A DNA stretch of 64,000 bases, taken from positions 1,488,001 to 1,552,000 of the forward strand of contig NZ_OY762656.1 in NCBI RefSeq assembly GCF_963666255.1, given 5' to 3'. Origin of the DNA: an uncultured Propionivibrio sp. (GTDB lineage: Bacteria > Pseudomonadota > Gammaproteobacteria > Burkholderiales > Rhodocyclaceae). Made by a program: the position numbers and the translations under genes. Below, piece by piece: positions 16,925 through 26,237 of the stretch. Position 1 is the first letter of the stretch. Each line of letters begins with the position of its first letter. The notes under the pieces were generated by a model. It searched no databases and was not told the origin of the DNA. It worked only from the letters and a program-made list of their open reading frames with translations.

Positions 16925-17551
16925 ATGAAATCGTTCCTGGTCGCCAATCCCAAGGGCGGGTCGGGCAAGACGACGCTGGCGACGAATCTTGCCGGCTATT
17001 TTGCCCGATGCGGTCACCGCGTCATGCTCGGCGATGTCGACCGGCAGCATTCGTCGCGCGATTGGCTGGCGATCCGTCCGGAGGTGCTGCCGCCGATTCA
17101 GGGGTGGGATCTCTCCAAGGATCAGCCGGCCCGGCCGCCGAAGGAGACGACGCATGTCGTCCTCGATACGCCGGCCGGGCTGCACGGCAAACAGCTCGAC
17201 CGCGTGCTCGGTCAGGTGCGCCGCGTCATCGTGCCGGTGCAGCCCTCACTCTTCGACATCCTGGCGACGCGTCACTTTCTCGATGCGCTGCTTGGCGAGA
17301 AATGCGTGCGCAAGGAGAAGACCTGCGTCGCGGTCGTCGGCATGCGTGTCGATGCGCGTACGCGTGCCGCGGCGGAGCTTGAACGCTTTCTGTCGTACTA
17401 CGATCTGCCGGTGCTGACGTATCTGCGTGACACGCAGTTGTACGTGCAGACGAGTGCCAACGGCATGACGCTGTTCGATCTGGCGCCGTCGCGTGCGGCG
17501 CGGGATCTTGAGCAGTGGCAGCCGATCATCGAATGGGTCGAGCAGTCATGA
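16925..17551 (+). CDS. orphan ParA/MinD-type ATPase
   Basis: A 208-residue P-loop ATPase with the deviant Walker A NPKGGSGKTT at about residues 8-17 (signature lysine present). The Walker A' region is GDVDRQHSS near residue 36 and Walker B is VVLDTPAG near residue 78. Family members form ATP-dependent dimers that position plasmids, chromosomes or protein complexes. No ParB or centromere-like repeat is next to it. It is shorter than chromosomal ParA, and its arrangement between qor and a membrane-protein gene suggests a protein-positioning role. It starts one base after qor and is followed by DUF898 after 15 bp. Confidence 0.82.
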   Translation: MKSFLVANPKGGSGKTTLATNLAGYFARCGHRVMLGDVDRQHSSRDWLAIRPEVLPPIQGWDLSKDQPARPPKETTHVVLDTPAGLHGKQLDRVLGQVRRVIVPVQPSLFDILATRHFLDALLGEKCVRKEKTCVAVVGMRVDARTRAAAELERFLSYYDLPVLTYLRDTQLYVQTSANGMTLFDLAPSRAARDLEQWQPIIEWVEQS

Positions 17552-17566
17552 CCAGGGAGGTGCCGG

Positions 17567-18667
17567 GTGGAAAATGCGGACGCGGGGACTGAACGTCAGG
17601 AGGAACCGGCGTCGATGCCGGCCCTAGCCGGCGAAGGCGGCGGAGAACGGTTTCCGCTCGAGTTTACGGGGCGTGGCGGAGAGTATTTCGGCATCTGGAT
17701 CGTCAATCTCCTGCTGACGATCCTGACGCTGGGCATCTATTCGGCATGGGCCAAGGTGCGCCGGTTGCAGTACTTCTATCGCAATACGCAGCTCGCCGGC
17801 GCGAGTTTTAACTATCACGGCAATCCGCGGGCGATCCTCAAAGGGCGGCTGATCGCCGTTGCCATGCTGGTGGCTTATCAGGTCGCCGGCGGCATACATC
17901 CCGGGTTGGGCCTGCTGGTGGCCGTCGCGCTTGCTCTGGTGCTGCCGCGCCTGCTGTTGCGGTCCTTGCAGTTCCGGCTTGCCAACAGCAGTTATCGCGG
18001 CCTGCGTTTTCACTTCGACGCCCGCCTCAAGGACGCCTATCGCGTCTTCCTCGGCTGGCCGCTGCTCGCCTTCGTGACGATCTATCTGCTCGCCCCGTTC
18101 TGTCATCAGCGGCTCAAGCAGTTCCAGCATGACAATGCCACGTTCGGCCAGACCCGGTTCTCGTTCACTGCGCCGGTGCGGGCGTTTTACGCGCTGTATT
18201 TCAAGATGGCCGGGGTCCTGGTGCTGGGCGGCATCCTGATCGCCGTGCTCGGGGCGGCGCTGTACGGCGCGACCCAGGCGCTGGGCGGCGGCCGGTTTGG
18301 GGCCGGGGCGATGGCGGTGTTTCCGCTCCTGTCGCTGCTGGTGCTGCTCTTCTTCATCCGCCCGTTCTTCGAAGCCCTGTCGCAGAATCTCGTCTGGAAC
18401 CATACGCAACTCAGCGACCATCGTTTTGTCAGCACGGCCTCTGTCTGGCGCTTGTTCTGGATTCGGTTGAGCAATCTGTTTGCCGTGCTGTTCACGCTGG
18501 GCTTCTATCATCCGTTTGCCGTTGTCCGCCTGCTGCGCTATCGCCTGCAAACGGTATCCGTGCTGGCGGCGGGCGATCTCGGTGCCTTCGTTGCCGGCAG
18601 CGCTGACCCGGTGGGCGCAACCGGCGAGGAAACCGCTGAACTCTTCGATATCGATATCGCCCTGTGA
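17567..18667 (+). CDS. DUF898/YjgN-family polytopic membrane protein
   Basis: A 366-residue inner-membrane protein with about eight predicted helices after a soluble ~28-residue N-terminus. The motif LGIYSAWAKVRRLQYFYRNT near residue 57 and its second-half echo LGFYHPFAVVRLLRYR near residue 310 are characteristic of the DUF898/YjgN family, whose function is unknown. It starts with GTG at 17567 behind GGGAGG. Its stop overlaps the GTG start of the M48 peptidase by four bases (GTGA), so the two are translationally coupled. Confidence 0.85.
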   Translation: MENADAGTERQEEPASMPALAGEGGGERFPLEFTGRGGEYFGIWIVNLLLTILTLGIYSAWAKVRRLQYFYRNTQLAGASFNYHGNPRAILKGRLIAVAMLVAYQVAGGIHPGLGLLVAVALALVLPRLLLRSLQFRLANSSYRGLRFHFDARLKDAYRVFLGWPLLAFVTIYLLAPFCHQRLKQFQHDNATFGQTRFSFTAPVRAFYALYFKMAGVLVLGGILIAVLGAALYGATQALGGGRFGAGAMAVFPLLSLLVLLFFIRPFFEALSQNLVWNHTQLSDHRFVSTASVWRLFWIRLSNLFAVLFTLGFYHPFAVVRLLRYRLQTVSVLAAGDLGAFVAGSADPVGATGEETAELFDIDIAL

Positions 18668-19668
18668 ACGTCGTCGGCGATTATTACGACGGGCGCTCCA
18701 CGCGCCGCAGCCGTGTGACGCTGGGTCATGACAACGGTTTTCTGCAGGTGCGCGGGGATGGCATCGAGCGCCGCGAGGCGCTTGCCGACCTGCGCCTTTC
18801 CGAATCGATGGGGGCGGCACCGCGACTGGTGACTTTTTCTGACGGTGCCTTTTGCGAGATATGCGACCATGCTGGTCTGAAGCGACTGCTTGCCGAGACC
18901 GGCCATCGCGATGCATGGGTTGTCCGCTGGCAGTTCAGTGTGCGCTGGATTTTTGGCGCCAGCCTGCTTTGCCTGGCCGTGTTTTTTGCCGCGTATCGCT
19001 GGGGCTTGCCCTGGGTGTCGGCGCGGGTCGCCGATGCCTTGCCCGATAGCGTCGCGGAGACTGTCAGTGTTCGTGTGCTGTCCTTGCTGGATGAGCGCTA
19101 TCTCTCGCCGACGCGTCTGCCGGAAGCGCGGCAAGCGGCGATTGCCGCCCGTTTCGCGGCGCTGGCGCTGGACGGCGTGCCCATGGCGCATGCGCATCTC
19201 GTCTTCCGCGCCAACCGGGCGATGTCGGCGAACGCGCTGGCGCTGCCTTCAGGGACGATCATCCTGACCGATGATCTGGTCGCCCTGGCCCGTCGTGACA
19301 ACGAGTTGATGGCGGTCCTGGCGCACGAACTGGGACATGTCGAGGGGCGTCACGGTCTGCGCCAAGCGGTCCAGGGCACGCTTGTCGGCTTGCTCGCCGC
19401 ATGGTTCCTCGGCGACGTCAGCAGCGTTGTCGCGGCTGCGCCGGCGGCCTTGCTCGAAGCCAAGTATTCGCGCGATGCCGAGCGCGAAGCAGATATTTTC
19501 GCCGAGCGCCTGCTCCGGGCGAATGGCATCTCGCCCCGCTGTCTGGCCGATATCTTGCAGCGGCTGGATCATGCCGAGTCGGTCACGGGCAGTGCGCCCG
19601 ACCTGCTGTCGACGCATCCCGACACAATTCGGCGCGTCGAGGCGATTACGGGCGGCGCCTGCGAGTGA
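18664..19668 (+). CDS. membrane-anchored M48-family zinc metalloprotease
   Basis: A 334-residue protein with an N-terminal ~85-residue domain and one or two membrane segments near residues 88-120, then an M48 catalytic domain. The zinc motif HELGH is at residues 221-225 and the third-ligand motif DAEREAD at about 274-280. The substrate is unknown. It begins with GTG overlapping the DUF898 stop. Coupling to DUF898 suggests the membrane protein is a partner, scaffold or substrate channel for the protease. Confidence 0.87.
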   Translation: MNVVGDYYDGRSTRRSRVTLGHDNGFLQVRGDGIERREALADLRLSESMGAAPRLVTFSDGAFCEICDHAGLKRLLAETGHRDAWVVRWQFSVRWIFGASLLCLAVFFAAYRWGLPWVSARVADALPDSVAETVSVRVLSLLDERYLSPTRLPEARQAAIAARFAALALDGVPMAHAHLVFRANRAMSANALALPSGTIILTDDLVALARRDNELMAVLAHELGHVEGRHGLRQAVQGTLVGLLAAWFLGDVSSVVAAAPAALLEAKYSRDAEREADIFAERLLRANGISPRCLADILQRLDHAESVTGSAPDLLSTHPDTIRRVEAITGGACE

Positions 19669-19732
19669 TCCGTCCAGGCACGGCCCGCGGCAACAGCCCC
19701 GGGTCGTGCCGGTTACCACAGGTTGCGCGTGC

Positions 19733-20653
19733 CTATTTCTTGTTCTGCTTGCCGGCGGAGAATGGCGTCAGGCGGAAGCGATAGACTTCGGAAATCTCCC
19801 GGTCGTAGCCGGGGTAGAAGCCTTTAACCATGCCGAGCACGATGCGTGAGCCGCGGTTGAAGAGGACCAGGAATTCGCCGGTCTTGGGATCAACGCCGCC
19901 GGCTTCGATTTCGCCCTGGCGTTTGACCTCGGTGAAGACTTTTTCACGCACGACCGGCGCGTAGCTCTTGTCGCTGACGTCAATCCGATAGAGGTTGTCG
20001 GGTTCGTCGTCATCGGCGGTGCCATCGTCGGCGGTGACGAACAGCTTGCCTTTCCAGTAATGAATGCCCTGGATCCACTGGGGCGGCGGTTGCAGATGCA
20101 CCTTCCGCAGGTACTTGCCCGTGTCGAGGCTGTATTCGTAGATGTAACGTCCGCTTTCCTCACCCACCCAGGACACCATCCAGACCGTGCGCTTGTCGGT
20201 GTCGACGCAAATGCCGGAGACTTCCTGCTGTCCGCTCGACGGCTCGAAACTGAACGAGCGCTTCAGCTTCAGCGTTTCGGCGTCGTGGATGGCAATCTGG
20301 ATGTCCTTGCCGACGCCATCCATGAAGTTTTCGGCGCTGACGAAGATTTCGCCGTTGAAGACGTCGATGCCGCCGATATGATTGGCCGCGATCGGATAGC
20401 CTTCGAAAGGCGTTTCGTTCGACTGGATCAGCTTGCCCTGCTTGTCGTACTTGTACAGCGCCTTGCTGCCGCTGACGTAGTAGTACTTGCCGTCGCTGGC
20501 GACGCCTTGGCGCCCCTTTACTTCAAAGGTGTCGATCAACCGGTAGTTGTAGCTCGGCTGGGTGACCAGCGGGGATGCGGCCTGGGCCGGAATGGTCGCT
20601 GACAGCGCGGCGAGCAGCACGGTCAGCGCTGCGTAATGAAATCGGATAGCCAT
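19733..20653 (-). CDS. periplasmic beta-propeller-like protein of unknown function
   Basis: A 306-residue secreted protein. A Sec signal peptide covers residues 1-25 (cleavage after AQA). The mature part has repeated short strands of the form DGKYYYVSGSKALYKYDKQGK, KGKLFVTADDG and NLYRIDVSDKS, as in YncE/NHL-like propellers. No catalytic motif was recognised. The ATG at 20653 was chosen because it begins the signal peptide and has GGAGGG 11 bases upstream. Two A/T palindromes lie 55-100 bp upstream, suggesting a dedicated repressor. It converges on the M48 gene. Confidence 0.72.
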   Translation of the reverse strand: MAIRFHYAALTVLLAALSATIPAQAASPLVTQPSYNYRLIDTFEVKGRQGVASDGKYYYVSGSKALYKYDKQGKLIQSNETPFEGYPIAANHIGGIDVFNGEIFVSAENFMDGVGKDIQIAIHDAETLKLKRSFSFEPSSGQQEVSGICVDTDKRTVWMVSWVGEESGRYIYEYSLDTGKYLRKVHLQPPPQWIQGIHYWKGKLFVTADDGTADDDEPDNLYRIDVSDKSYAPVVREKVFTEVKRQGEIEAGGVDPKTGEFLVLFNRGSRIVLGMVKGFYPGYDREISEVYRFRLTPFSAGKQNKK

Positions 20654-20707
20654 GACGTTTGATTCCCTCCTGAAGGTGGTTTTGATAACGGAATCCGAAT
20701 GCACGTG

Positions 20708-20754
20708 TTTTCGTTAACGAAAAAATTGTGCTGATCCATGCTAGTTTTCGAAAA
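20708..20754 (-). promoter_or_regulatory. paired A/T palindromes upstream of the propeller-like gene
   Basis: A perfect 16-bp palindrome TTTTCGTTAACGAAAA (20708-20723) is followed, centre to centre about 34 bp away, by TTTTCGAAAA (20745-20754). The two share the half-site TTTTCG. They look like operator sites for an unknown dimeric regulator in the promoter region of the gene starting at 20653. Confidence 0.5.
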
Positions 20755-20841
20755 TTCCAATGTCAAACGGATTTTCACGTTTCCGGGGAAGTCTGTCCGT
20801 GCCGCATGTACCGGACGCGTGGCGAGGAGAGCGCCAGAAAT

Positions 20842-20867
20842 AAAAAAGCCGCGCGGACGGCGCGGCT
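20842..20867 (-). terminator. Rho-independent terminator of the glycine-zipper gene
   Basis: On the minus strand the stem AGCCGCGC/GCGCGGCT with a 5-base loop runs into six T residues, 20 bp after the stop codon of the glycine-zipper gene. Confidence 0.88.
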
Positions 20868-20886
20868 TGCTTGGTGTCGGGCGTGC

Positions 20887-21321
20887 TTACCAGTGATGGC
20901 GATGATGGTGGCCGTAACCGCCGCCGCCGTAGTAACCACCGCCATAGTAACCGCCGACGTAGATGGCGGGCGGCGGCGCGATGACGCGAACTGGCGGCGG
21001 TGCGTAATAGACGTTCTGCGGCGGGTAATAGGCCGGTGCCGGTCCGTAATACACGGGGGCCGGGCGGGGTGGCGGGGCGTAGTAGTTGACCGGTTGATCG
21101 GCGTAATAGTACGAGCGCGGCTCCGTGGCAATGGCCGCACCGGTGGCGGCGCCGATGACGCTGCCGACGACGGCGGCGTTGCGGCCACCGACGGCGCGTC
21201 CGATGACGGCACCTGCTCCGCCGCCGATCAGCGCACCGACCACTGCATCATTGGCGAGTGCGACGGTTGAGCTGACGAGTCCGAGGGTCAGGGCCAGGGT
21301 CATGCCGAGTGTCTTCTTCAT
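20887..21321 (-). CDS. exported glycine-zipper protein with Tyr/Pro/Gly/His-rich tail
   Basis: A 144-residue protein. The signal peptide is residues 1-23 (cleavage after ALA). Residues 24-66 form a glycine-zipper double-helix segment (VVGALIGGGAGAVIGRAVGG and a second arm). Residues 69-144 are a low-complexity tail of YYAPPP-type, then YGGGYYGGGG and finally HHHRHHW. Family members sit in the outer membrane or envelope. The final histidines could bind metal. It has its own terminator and appears monocistronic. Confidence 0.8.
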   Translation of the reverse strand: MKKTLGMTLALTLGLVSSTVALANDAVVGALIGGGAGAVIGRAVGGRNAAVVGSVIGAATGAAIATEPRSYYYADQPVNYYAPPPRPAPVYYGPAPAYYPPQNVYYAPPPVRVIAPPPAIYVGGYYGGGYYGGGGYGHHHRHHW

Positions 21322-21475
21322 GGTACTGCTCCTTGTTTCTGTTGCGTTTCCGGGGTGCTTCGCGGGATGCGTTTCGCGCCGGTTGCCTAGTTAACGCAGC
21401 GAGGGCCTTTCCGGAATACACACCTCTGCATTTTTCTGCTGACGGAGCGATCGGGCATCGGGGTAAAATGGCGGG

Positions 21476-24400
21476 ATGCCTCAACCGCGCTTTGTCCACC
21501 TCCGTCTCCACAGCGAATACTCCGTCACCGATGGGACGGTGCGTCTCGATGCGGGCAAGAATCACGATTGTCCGCCGGTCTCGCGCGCCATTGCCGACGG
21601 CATGCCGGCGCTTGCCCTGACCGATCTCTCGAACCTGTTCGGGATGGTCAAGTTCTACACCGCCGCCCGTTCGCACGGGATCAAGCCCATTCTCGGCTGC
21701 GATGTGTTCATCGCCAACGAGGTTGATCCCGATCGGCCCTACCGGATGCTCCTGTTGTGCCGTTCGCACAAGGGCTATCTGCAACTCTGCGAACTGCTTT
21801 CCCGTTCGCAGTTGGTGCCGCGCGTCCGCGGACGCGCCGAGATCACGCGCCAGATGCTGACGGAAGTCGGCGTCGACGGGCTGATCGCCTTGTCCGGTGC
21901 GTCGCTGGGGGATATCGCCGAGGCGGTGTCCATGGGCAACATGGCACTGGCCGAAAGCCGGGCGCGTTACTGGGCCGAACTCTTCCCTGATGCGTTCTAT
22001 CTTGAAGTGCAGCGCCCCCACCCGCGCGGGCACGCGCCGCAGGAATCGCTGATCACGGCAACGGTCGAATTGGCGGTACAGCTCGATCTGCCGCTGGTGG
22101 CGACGCATCCGATCCAGTTTCTTGACCGTGACGACTTCATGGCGCACGAGGCGCGCACCTGCATTGCCGAGGGCTACATGCTCGGCGACAAGCGGCGGCC
22201 GCGGCTTTATACCGAGGAGCAGTACTTCAAGTCGACCGAGGAGATGCTGGCGCTCTTCCCGGATCTGCCCGAGGCCATCGAGAACACGATCGAGATCGCC
22301 CGGCGCTGCAACCTGACGATCACGCTCGGCAAGAACTACCTGCCGCTCTTTCCGACGCCCGATGGCATCTCGCTCGACGAATTCCTGCGCCAGGAAGCGA
22401 TCCGCGGACTCGAGCGGCGGCTGGTGCAACTGTTTCCCGATCCGGCAGAACTGGAAAAGCAGCGACCGACCTACGATGCGCGCCTGAAAACCGAGACCGA
22501 GACCATCATTCAGATGGGCTTTCCGGGTTACTTTCTGATCGTTGCCGACTTCATCAACTGGGCCAAGAACAATGGCGTGCCGGTCGGTCCCGGACGGGGA
22601 TCGGGCGCCGGTTCGCTGGTGGCATTTTCGCTCGGGATTACCGATCTCGATCCCTTGCAGTATGCCCTGCTGTTCGAACGCTTCCTCAACCCCGAGCGGG
22701 TGTCGATGCCCGACTTCGACATCGACTTCTGCCAGGACAACCGCTGGCGCGTCATCGAATACGTCCGTGAAAAATACGGCAAGGACGCCGTGTCCCAGAT
22801 CGCCACCTTCGGCACGATGTCGTCGAAGGCGGTCATCCGGGACGTCGGCCGCGTGCTCGATCTGCCGTACAACTTCTGCGACCAGTTGTCGAAACTGATT
22901 CCGGTCGAGCAGAACAAGCCCTTGTCCCTGGACAAGGCGATCGAGGCCGAACCGCAGCTCAAGGAGCGCATCGAGAGCGAGGAGGAAGTCCGCGAACTGT
23001 TCAACCTCGCCGAAAAACTCGAGGACTTGACCCGCAACGTCGGCATGCATGCCGGCGGCGTGCTCATTGCGCCGGGCAAACTGACCGATTTCTGCCCGCT
23101 CTATTCGGGCGACGGCGGCGCGTCGGTGGTGTCGCAGTATGACAAAGGCGATGTTGAACTGGTCGGCCTCGTCAAGTTTGACTTCCTTGGCCTGCGCAAC
23201 CTGACCATCATCGATCTCGCCGTGCGCTATGTCGAACGGCTGACCGGCACGCGGCCCGATCTCAACGCGCTGACCTTCGACGATCCGCGGGCCTACCAGA
23301 TTCTCAAGGAAGCCAACACCACGGCGATCTTCCAGGTCGAATCGGAAGGCATGAAGAAGCTGCTCAAGAAGCTGCAGCCGGACCGCTTCGAAGATATCAT
23401 CGCCGTGCTTGCGCTCTACCGCCCGGGGCCGCTCGGCTCGGGCATGGTCGACGACTTCATCCTGCGCAAGAAGGGGCAGCAGAAGATCGACTACTTCCAC
23501 CCGGACCTGAAGGATTGTCTCGACCCGACCTATGGCGTGATCGTGTATCAGGAACAGGTGATGCAGATCTCGCAGATCATCGGCGGCTACACGCTCGGCG
23601 GCGCCGACATGCTGCGCCGGGCGATGGGCAAAAAGAAGCCGGAGGAAATGGCGGCGCACCGCGGCCAGATCGCCGAGGGCGCGAAGAAGAAAGGCTACGA
23701 TCCGGCGCTGGCCGAACAACTGTTCGACCTGATGACGAAGTTCGCCGAGTACGGCTTCAACAAGTCGCACACCGCCGCCTATGCCGTCGTCACCTACCAG
23801 ACGGCCTGGCTGAAAGCACACCACTGCGCGGCGTTCATGGCGGCGACGCTGTCGTCGGACATGGACAACACCGACACAGTCAAGATCTTCTATGACGATG
23901 CGCTGGCCAACAAGATCACCGTGCTTGGGCCCGACGTCAATGCTTCCGAATATCGCTTCGTGCCGGTCGACCGCCAGACGATCCGTTATGGTCTCGGGGC
24001 CGTCAAGGGTACCGGCGAACAGGCTGTCACCACCATTCTCAAGGCGCGTGGCGAGGGCGGGCCGTTCAAGGATCTATTCGATTTCTGCCTGCGCGTCGAT
24101 AAGCGCACGGTCAATCGCCGCACGATCGAGGCCCTGATCCGTGCCGGCGCTTTCGATTCGATCGACGATCACCGCGCCCGCTTGATCGCGTCGGTCGGCG
24201 TGGCGATCGAGGCGGCCGAGCAGGCCGAACGCAACGCCATGCAGGTCAGCCTGTTCGACGTTTTCGACTCGGCGGCGCAGGCCGAGCACGGGCCGCAGTA
24301 CATCGAGGTGCCGCGCTGGAAGGAGCGCGACAAGCTGCGCGAGGAAAAACTGGCGCTCGGATTCTTCTTCTCGGGTCACCCGTTCAACGAGGCCAAGGCC

Positions 24401-24973
24401 GAGGTCATGCGCTTCGTGCGCCGGCCGCTGGCCTCGCTCGAACCGCGCAAGGAACCGCAGATGCTGGCCGGACTCGTCGTCGGCGTGCGCACCAAGATCA
24501 CCTCACGCGGCAAGATGGCGTTCATCCAGCTCGACGATGGCACGAGTTCGCTGGAAGTGTCGGTCTTCAACGAGATCTTCGAGGAGGATCGCGCCAAGAT
24601 CCGCGAGGACGAGGTGTTGATCGTCGAGGGCAAGGTCCAGAAAGACGATTTCGCCGGCGAGGGCAAGATTCGCGTCGTTGCCGAGCGCTTGTTGAGCCTC
24701 GCCGACGCGCGCGGACGTTTTGCCCGTCAGCTCCGGATTGCACTGAACGGTCAGGCGAGCGGGCCGAATGCCCGCACGGCGGCGCAGCGCCTGAACGCGC
24801 TGCTGGCGCCATTTACGCCGGGCAATTGTCCGGTACGGCTTAGCTATCGCAATGGCGAGGCGAGCTGCGAATTGGCGTTCGGCGAGGATCGTCGGGTTCG
24901 TCTCGAAGACGAACTGCTGATGGCGCTGGGCGATTGGTTGAATCCCGAAAACGTACGCATCGAATACCAATGA
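21476..24973 (+). CDS. dnaE: DNA polymerase III alpha subunit DnaE
   Basis: A 1165-residue replicative polymerase, normal length for proteobacterial DnaE1. The N-terminal PHP domain begins at FVHLRLHSEYSVTDGTVRL. The polymerase active site has the aspartate motif PDFDIDF at residues 412-418, after the PGRGSGAGS loop. The fingers, the helix-hairpin-helix and the OB-fold (about residues 1000-1075) are present. The beta-clamp-binding region QVSLFD lies near residue 923. Its stop overlaps the ATG of the wbuC gene by four bases. Confidence 0.97.
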   Translation: MPQPRFVHLRLHSEYSVTDGTVRLDAGKNHDCPPVSRAIADGMPALALTDLSNLFGMVKFYTAARSHGIKPILGCDVFIANEVDPDRPYRMLLLCRSHKGYLQLCELLSRSQLVPRVRGRAEITRQMLTEVGVDGLIALSGASLGDIAEAVSMGNMALAESRARYWAELFPDAFYLEVQRPHPRGHAPQESLITATVELAVQLDLPLVATHPIQFLDRDDFMAHEARTCIAEGYMLGDKRRPRLYTEEQYFKSTEEMLALFPDLPEAIENTIEIARRCNLTITLGKNYLPLFPTPDGISLDEFLRQEAIRGLERRLVQLFPDPAELEKQRPTYDARLKTETETIIQMGFPGYFLIVADFINWAKNNGVPVGPGRGSGAGSLVAFSLGITDLDPLQYALLFERFLNPERVSMPDFDIDFCQDNRWRVIEYVREKYGKDAVSQIATFGTMSSKAVIRDVGRVLDLPYNFCDQLSKLIPVEQNKPLSLDKAIEAEPQLKERIESEEEVRELFNLAEKLEDLTRNVGMHAGGVLIAPGKLTDFCPLYSGDGGASVVSQYDKGDVELVGLVKFDFLGLRNLTIIDLAVRYVERLTGTRPDLNALTFDDPRAYQILKEANTTAIFQVESEGMKKLLKKLQPDRFEDIIAVLALYRPGPLGSGMVDDFILRKKGQQKIDYFHPDLKDCLDPTYGVIVYQEQVMQISQIIGGYTLGGADMLRRAMGKKKPEEMAAHRGQIAEGAKKKGYDPALAEQLFDLMTKFAEYGFNKSHTAAYAVVTYQTAWLKAHHCAAFMAATLSSDMDNTDTVKIFYDDALANKITVLGPDVNASEYRFVPVDRQTIRYGLGAVKGTGEQAVTTILKARGEGGPFKDLFDFCLRVDKRTVNRRTIEALIRAGAFDSIDDHRARLIASVGVAIEAAEQAERNAMQVSLFDVFDSAAQAEHGPQYIEVPRWKERDKLREEKLALGFFFSGHPFNEAKAEVMRFVRRPLASLEPRKEPQMLAGLVVGVRTKITSRGKMAFIQLDDGTSSLEVSVFNEIFEEDRAKIREDEVLIVEGKVQKDDFAGEGKIRVVAERLLSLADARGRFARQLRIALNGQASGPNARTAAQRLNALLAPFTPGNCPVRLSYRNGEASCELAFGEDRRVRLEDELLMALGDWLNPENVRIEYQ

Positions 24974-25452
24974 CCCCTGTCCGACTGATTGATGACGTTC
25001 TTCTGGCCCAGGTCAGCGCCGAGGCCGCGAGCAGCCCGAGAGGGCGCAAGAATTTCAATTTCCACGGCGATAACGCTGATCCGGCGCACCGCCTGCTCAA
25101 TGCCATCGAGCCCGGGTCCTACATCGTCCCGCATCGTCATCTCGACGCGGCGAAAGACGAGACGATCCTGGTCTTGCGCGGCGTGCTCGGCCTCGTCATC
25201 TTCGACGATGACGGCGCTGTCGTGCAGGCAGCGCGGCTGTCGGCGACGGGCACAGTCTGCGGCGTCGATATCCCGCACGGCGTCTATCACACGGTATTTG
25301 CCTGCGCGCCAGGGACGGTGATGTTTGAAAGCAAGGGCGGTCCCTTCATGCCGCTGGTGCTCGAAGAGCGTGCCCCCTGGGCACCGGCCGAAGGCGGCGA
25401 GGGCACGGCGGAATATCTGCACGCCCTGATGGCGCGTGTCGACGGGCGCTGA
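24970..25452 (+). CDS. WbuC-family cupin metalloprotein
   Basis: A 160-residue cupin. The metal-binding motif PHRHLDAAKDETILVLRG is at about residues 50-67 and the second cupin motif around IPHGVYHTVF near residue 101. The WbuC family is found near lipopolysaccharide or housekeeping genes and its reaction is uncertain. The ATG (24970) overlaps the dnaE stop, so translation is coupled to dnaE; an in-frame upstream start inside dnaE is rejected. Confidence 0.8.
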   Translation: MTPVRLIDDVLLAQVSAEAASSPRGRKNFNFHGDNADPAHRLLNAIEPGSYIVPHRHLDAAKDETILVLRGVLGLVIFDDDGAVVQAARLSATGTVCGVDIPHGVYHTVFACAPGTVMFESKGGPFMPLVLEERAPWAPAEGGEGTAEYLHALMARVDGR

Positions 25453-25488
25453 GTCGGCGTTTCGAGTCCGAACCGCCCCGCGCGGCGA

Positions 25489-26052
25489 TCAGTGAAAAAT
25501 GGCCGAGATGAGGCCGAGTACGATGCTGGCGATGAGTGCGCCGACAACGATGAAAGCGGTGTAAGGCAGGGCCTTTTCACGCGGCGACTTCATGACGACG
25601 GGGATGCCGGTGAACAGCAGGTAGAGCGAATAGAGCGACGCCGCGAAACCGAGGAACCAGAAACTGGGGAAGAGCGAGAACAGGCCGCCGACCATGCCGG
25701 AAGTGCTGCTGTAGGCGATCAGCTTGAGCGCGGCGACGAGGTTCTTCTCGCCCGAGAAATTCGGGGCGAGCCGGTCGGCGAGCAGGGCCAGCGCATAAAT
25801 CATCAGCAGCGACATCACGTAGCTGACGACCATGTTGAGCACGCCGCTGAAGAGCGGCACCAGAACCGTCTGGCCGGCGACGTTGATGCCGACCAGCGAC
25901 ATGCCGATGAAGCCGGCGATGGCCGGAACCAGTGCAAGGATCATGACGTATTGCGTGTAGATCGTCGTGATATCCGACTCCTCGGCGGCGATAAGCGGCC
26001 AGGTTTGTTTGGGGCGGAGCAGGATGTCCTTGACGCGTTGAACAACAACCAT
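25489..26052 (-). CDS. Yip1-family membrane protein
   Basis: A 187-residue inner-membrane protein with five predicted helices and a short N-terminus (MVVVQRVKDILLRPKQTW). This N-terminal motif of an amphipathic segment then LRPKQTWP is typical of bacterial Yip1-domain proteins, whose role is not known. The ATG at 26052 follows an AAAGG ribosome-binding site. It converges on wbuC and has no evident operon partner. Confidence 0.75.
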   Translation of the reverse strand: MVVVQRVKDILLRPKQTWPLIAAEESDITTIYTQYVMILALVPAIAGFIGMSLVGINVAGQTVLVPLFSGVLNMVVSYVMSLLMIYALALLADRLAPNFSGEKNLVAALKLIAYSSTSGMVGGLFSLFPSFWFLGFAASLYSLYLLFTGIPVVMKSPREKALPYTAFIVVGALIASIVLGLISAIFH

Positions 26053-26160
26053 GTGGACCTTTCGGAATCGGCGATGGGGGAGGCGCTCCCCGAAACAGCG
26101 CAGAAGCTTACTCCTCTTTTCCCTCTTTGCGGAAGGGGGTTCTGAACCGCCATGAAAGCA

Positions 26161-26194
26161 GCACGCCCCGTCGCGTGATGCCAACGGGGCGTGC
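26161..26194 (-). terminator. hairpin after the 2-Cys peroxiredoxin gene
   Basis: A perfect 11-bp stem GCACGCCCCGT/ACGGGGCGTGC with a 12-base loop lies 44 bp beyond the peroxiredoxin stop on the minus strand. The T-tract is weak. It sits between this gene and the Yip1 gene. Confidence 0.55.
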
Positions 26195-26237
26195 GGTTCG
26201 GGGCGCGCAGTTTCAGGCTGCGCGCGGGATGTGCTGC

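Noticed and set aside
21248..23824. 858-codon minus-strand frame across the 5' half of dnaE
   Set aside because: dnaE is certain on the other strand; the frame is compositionally biased and overlaps the glycine-zipper gene start.
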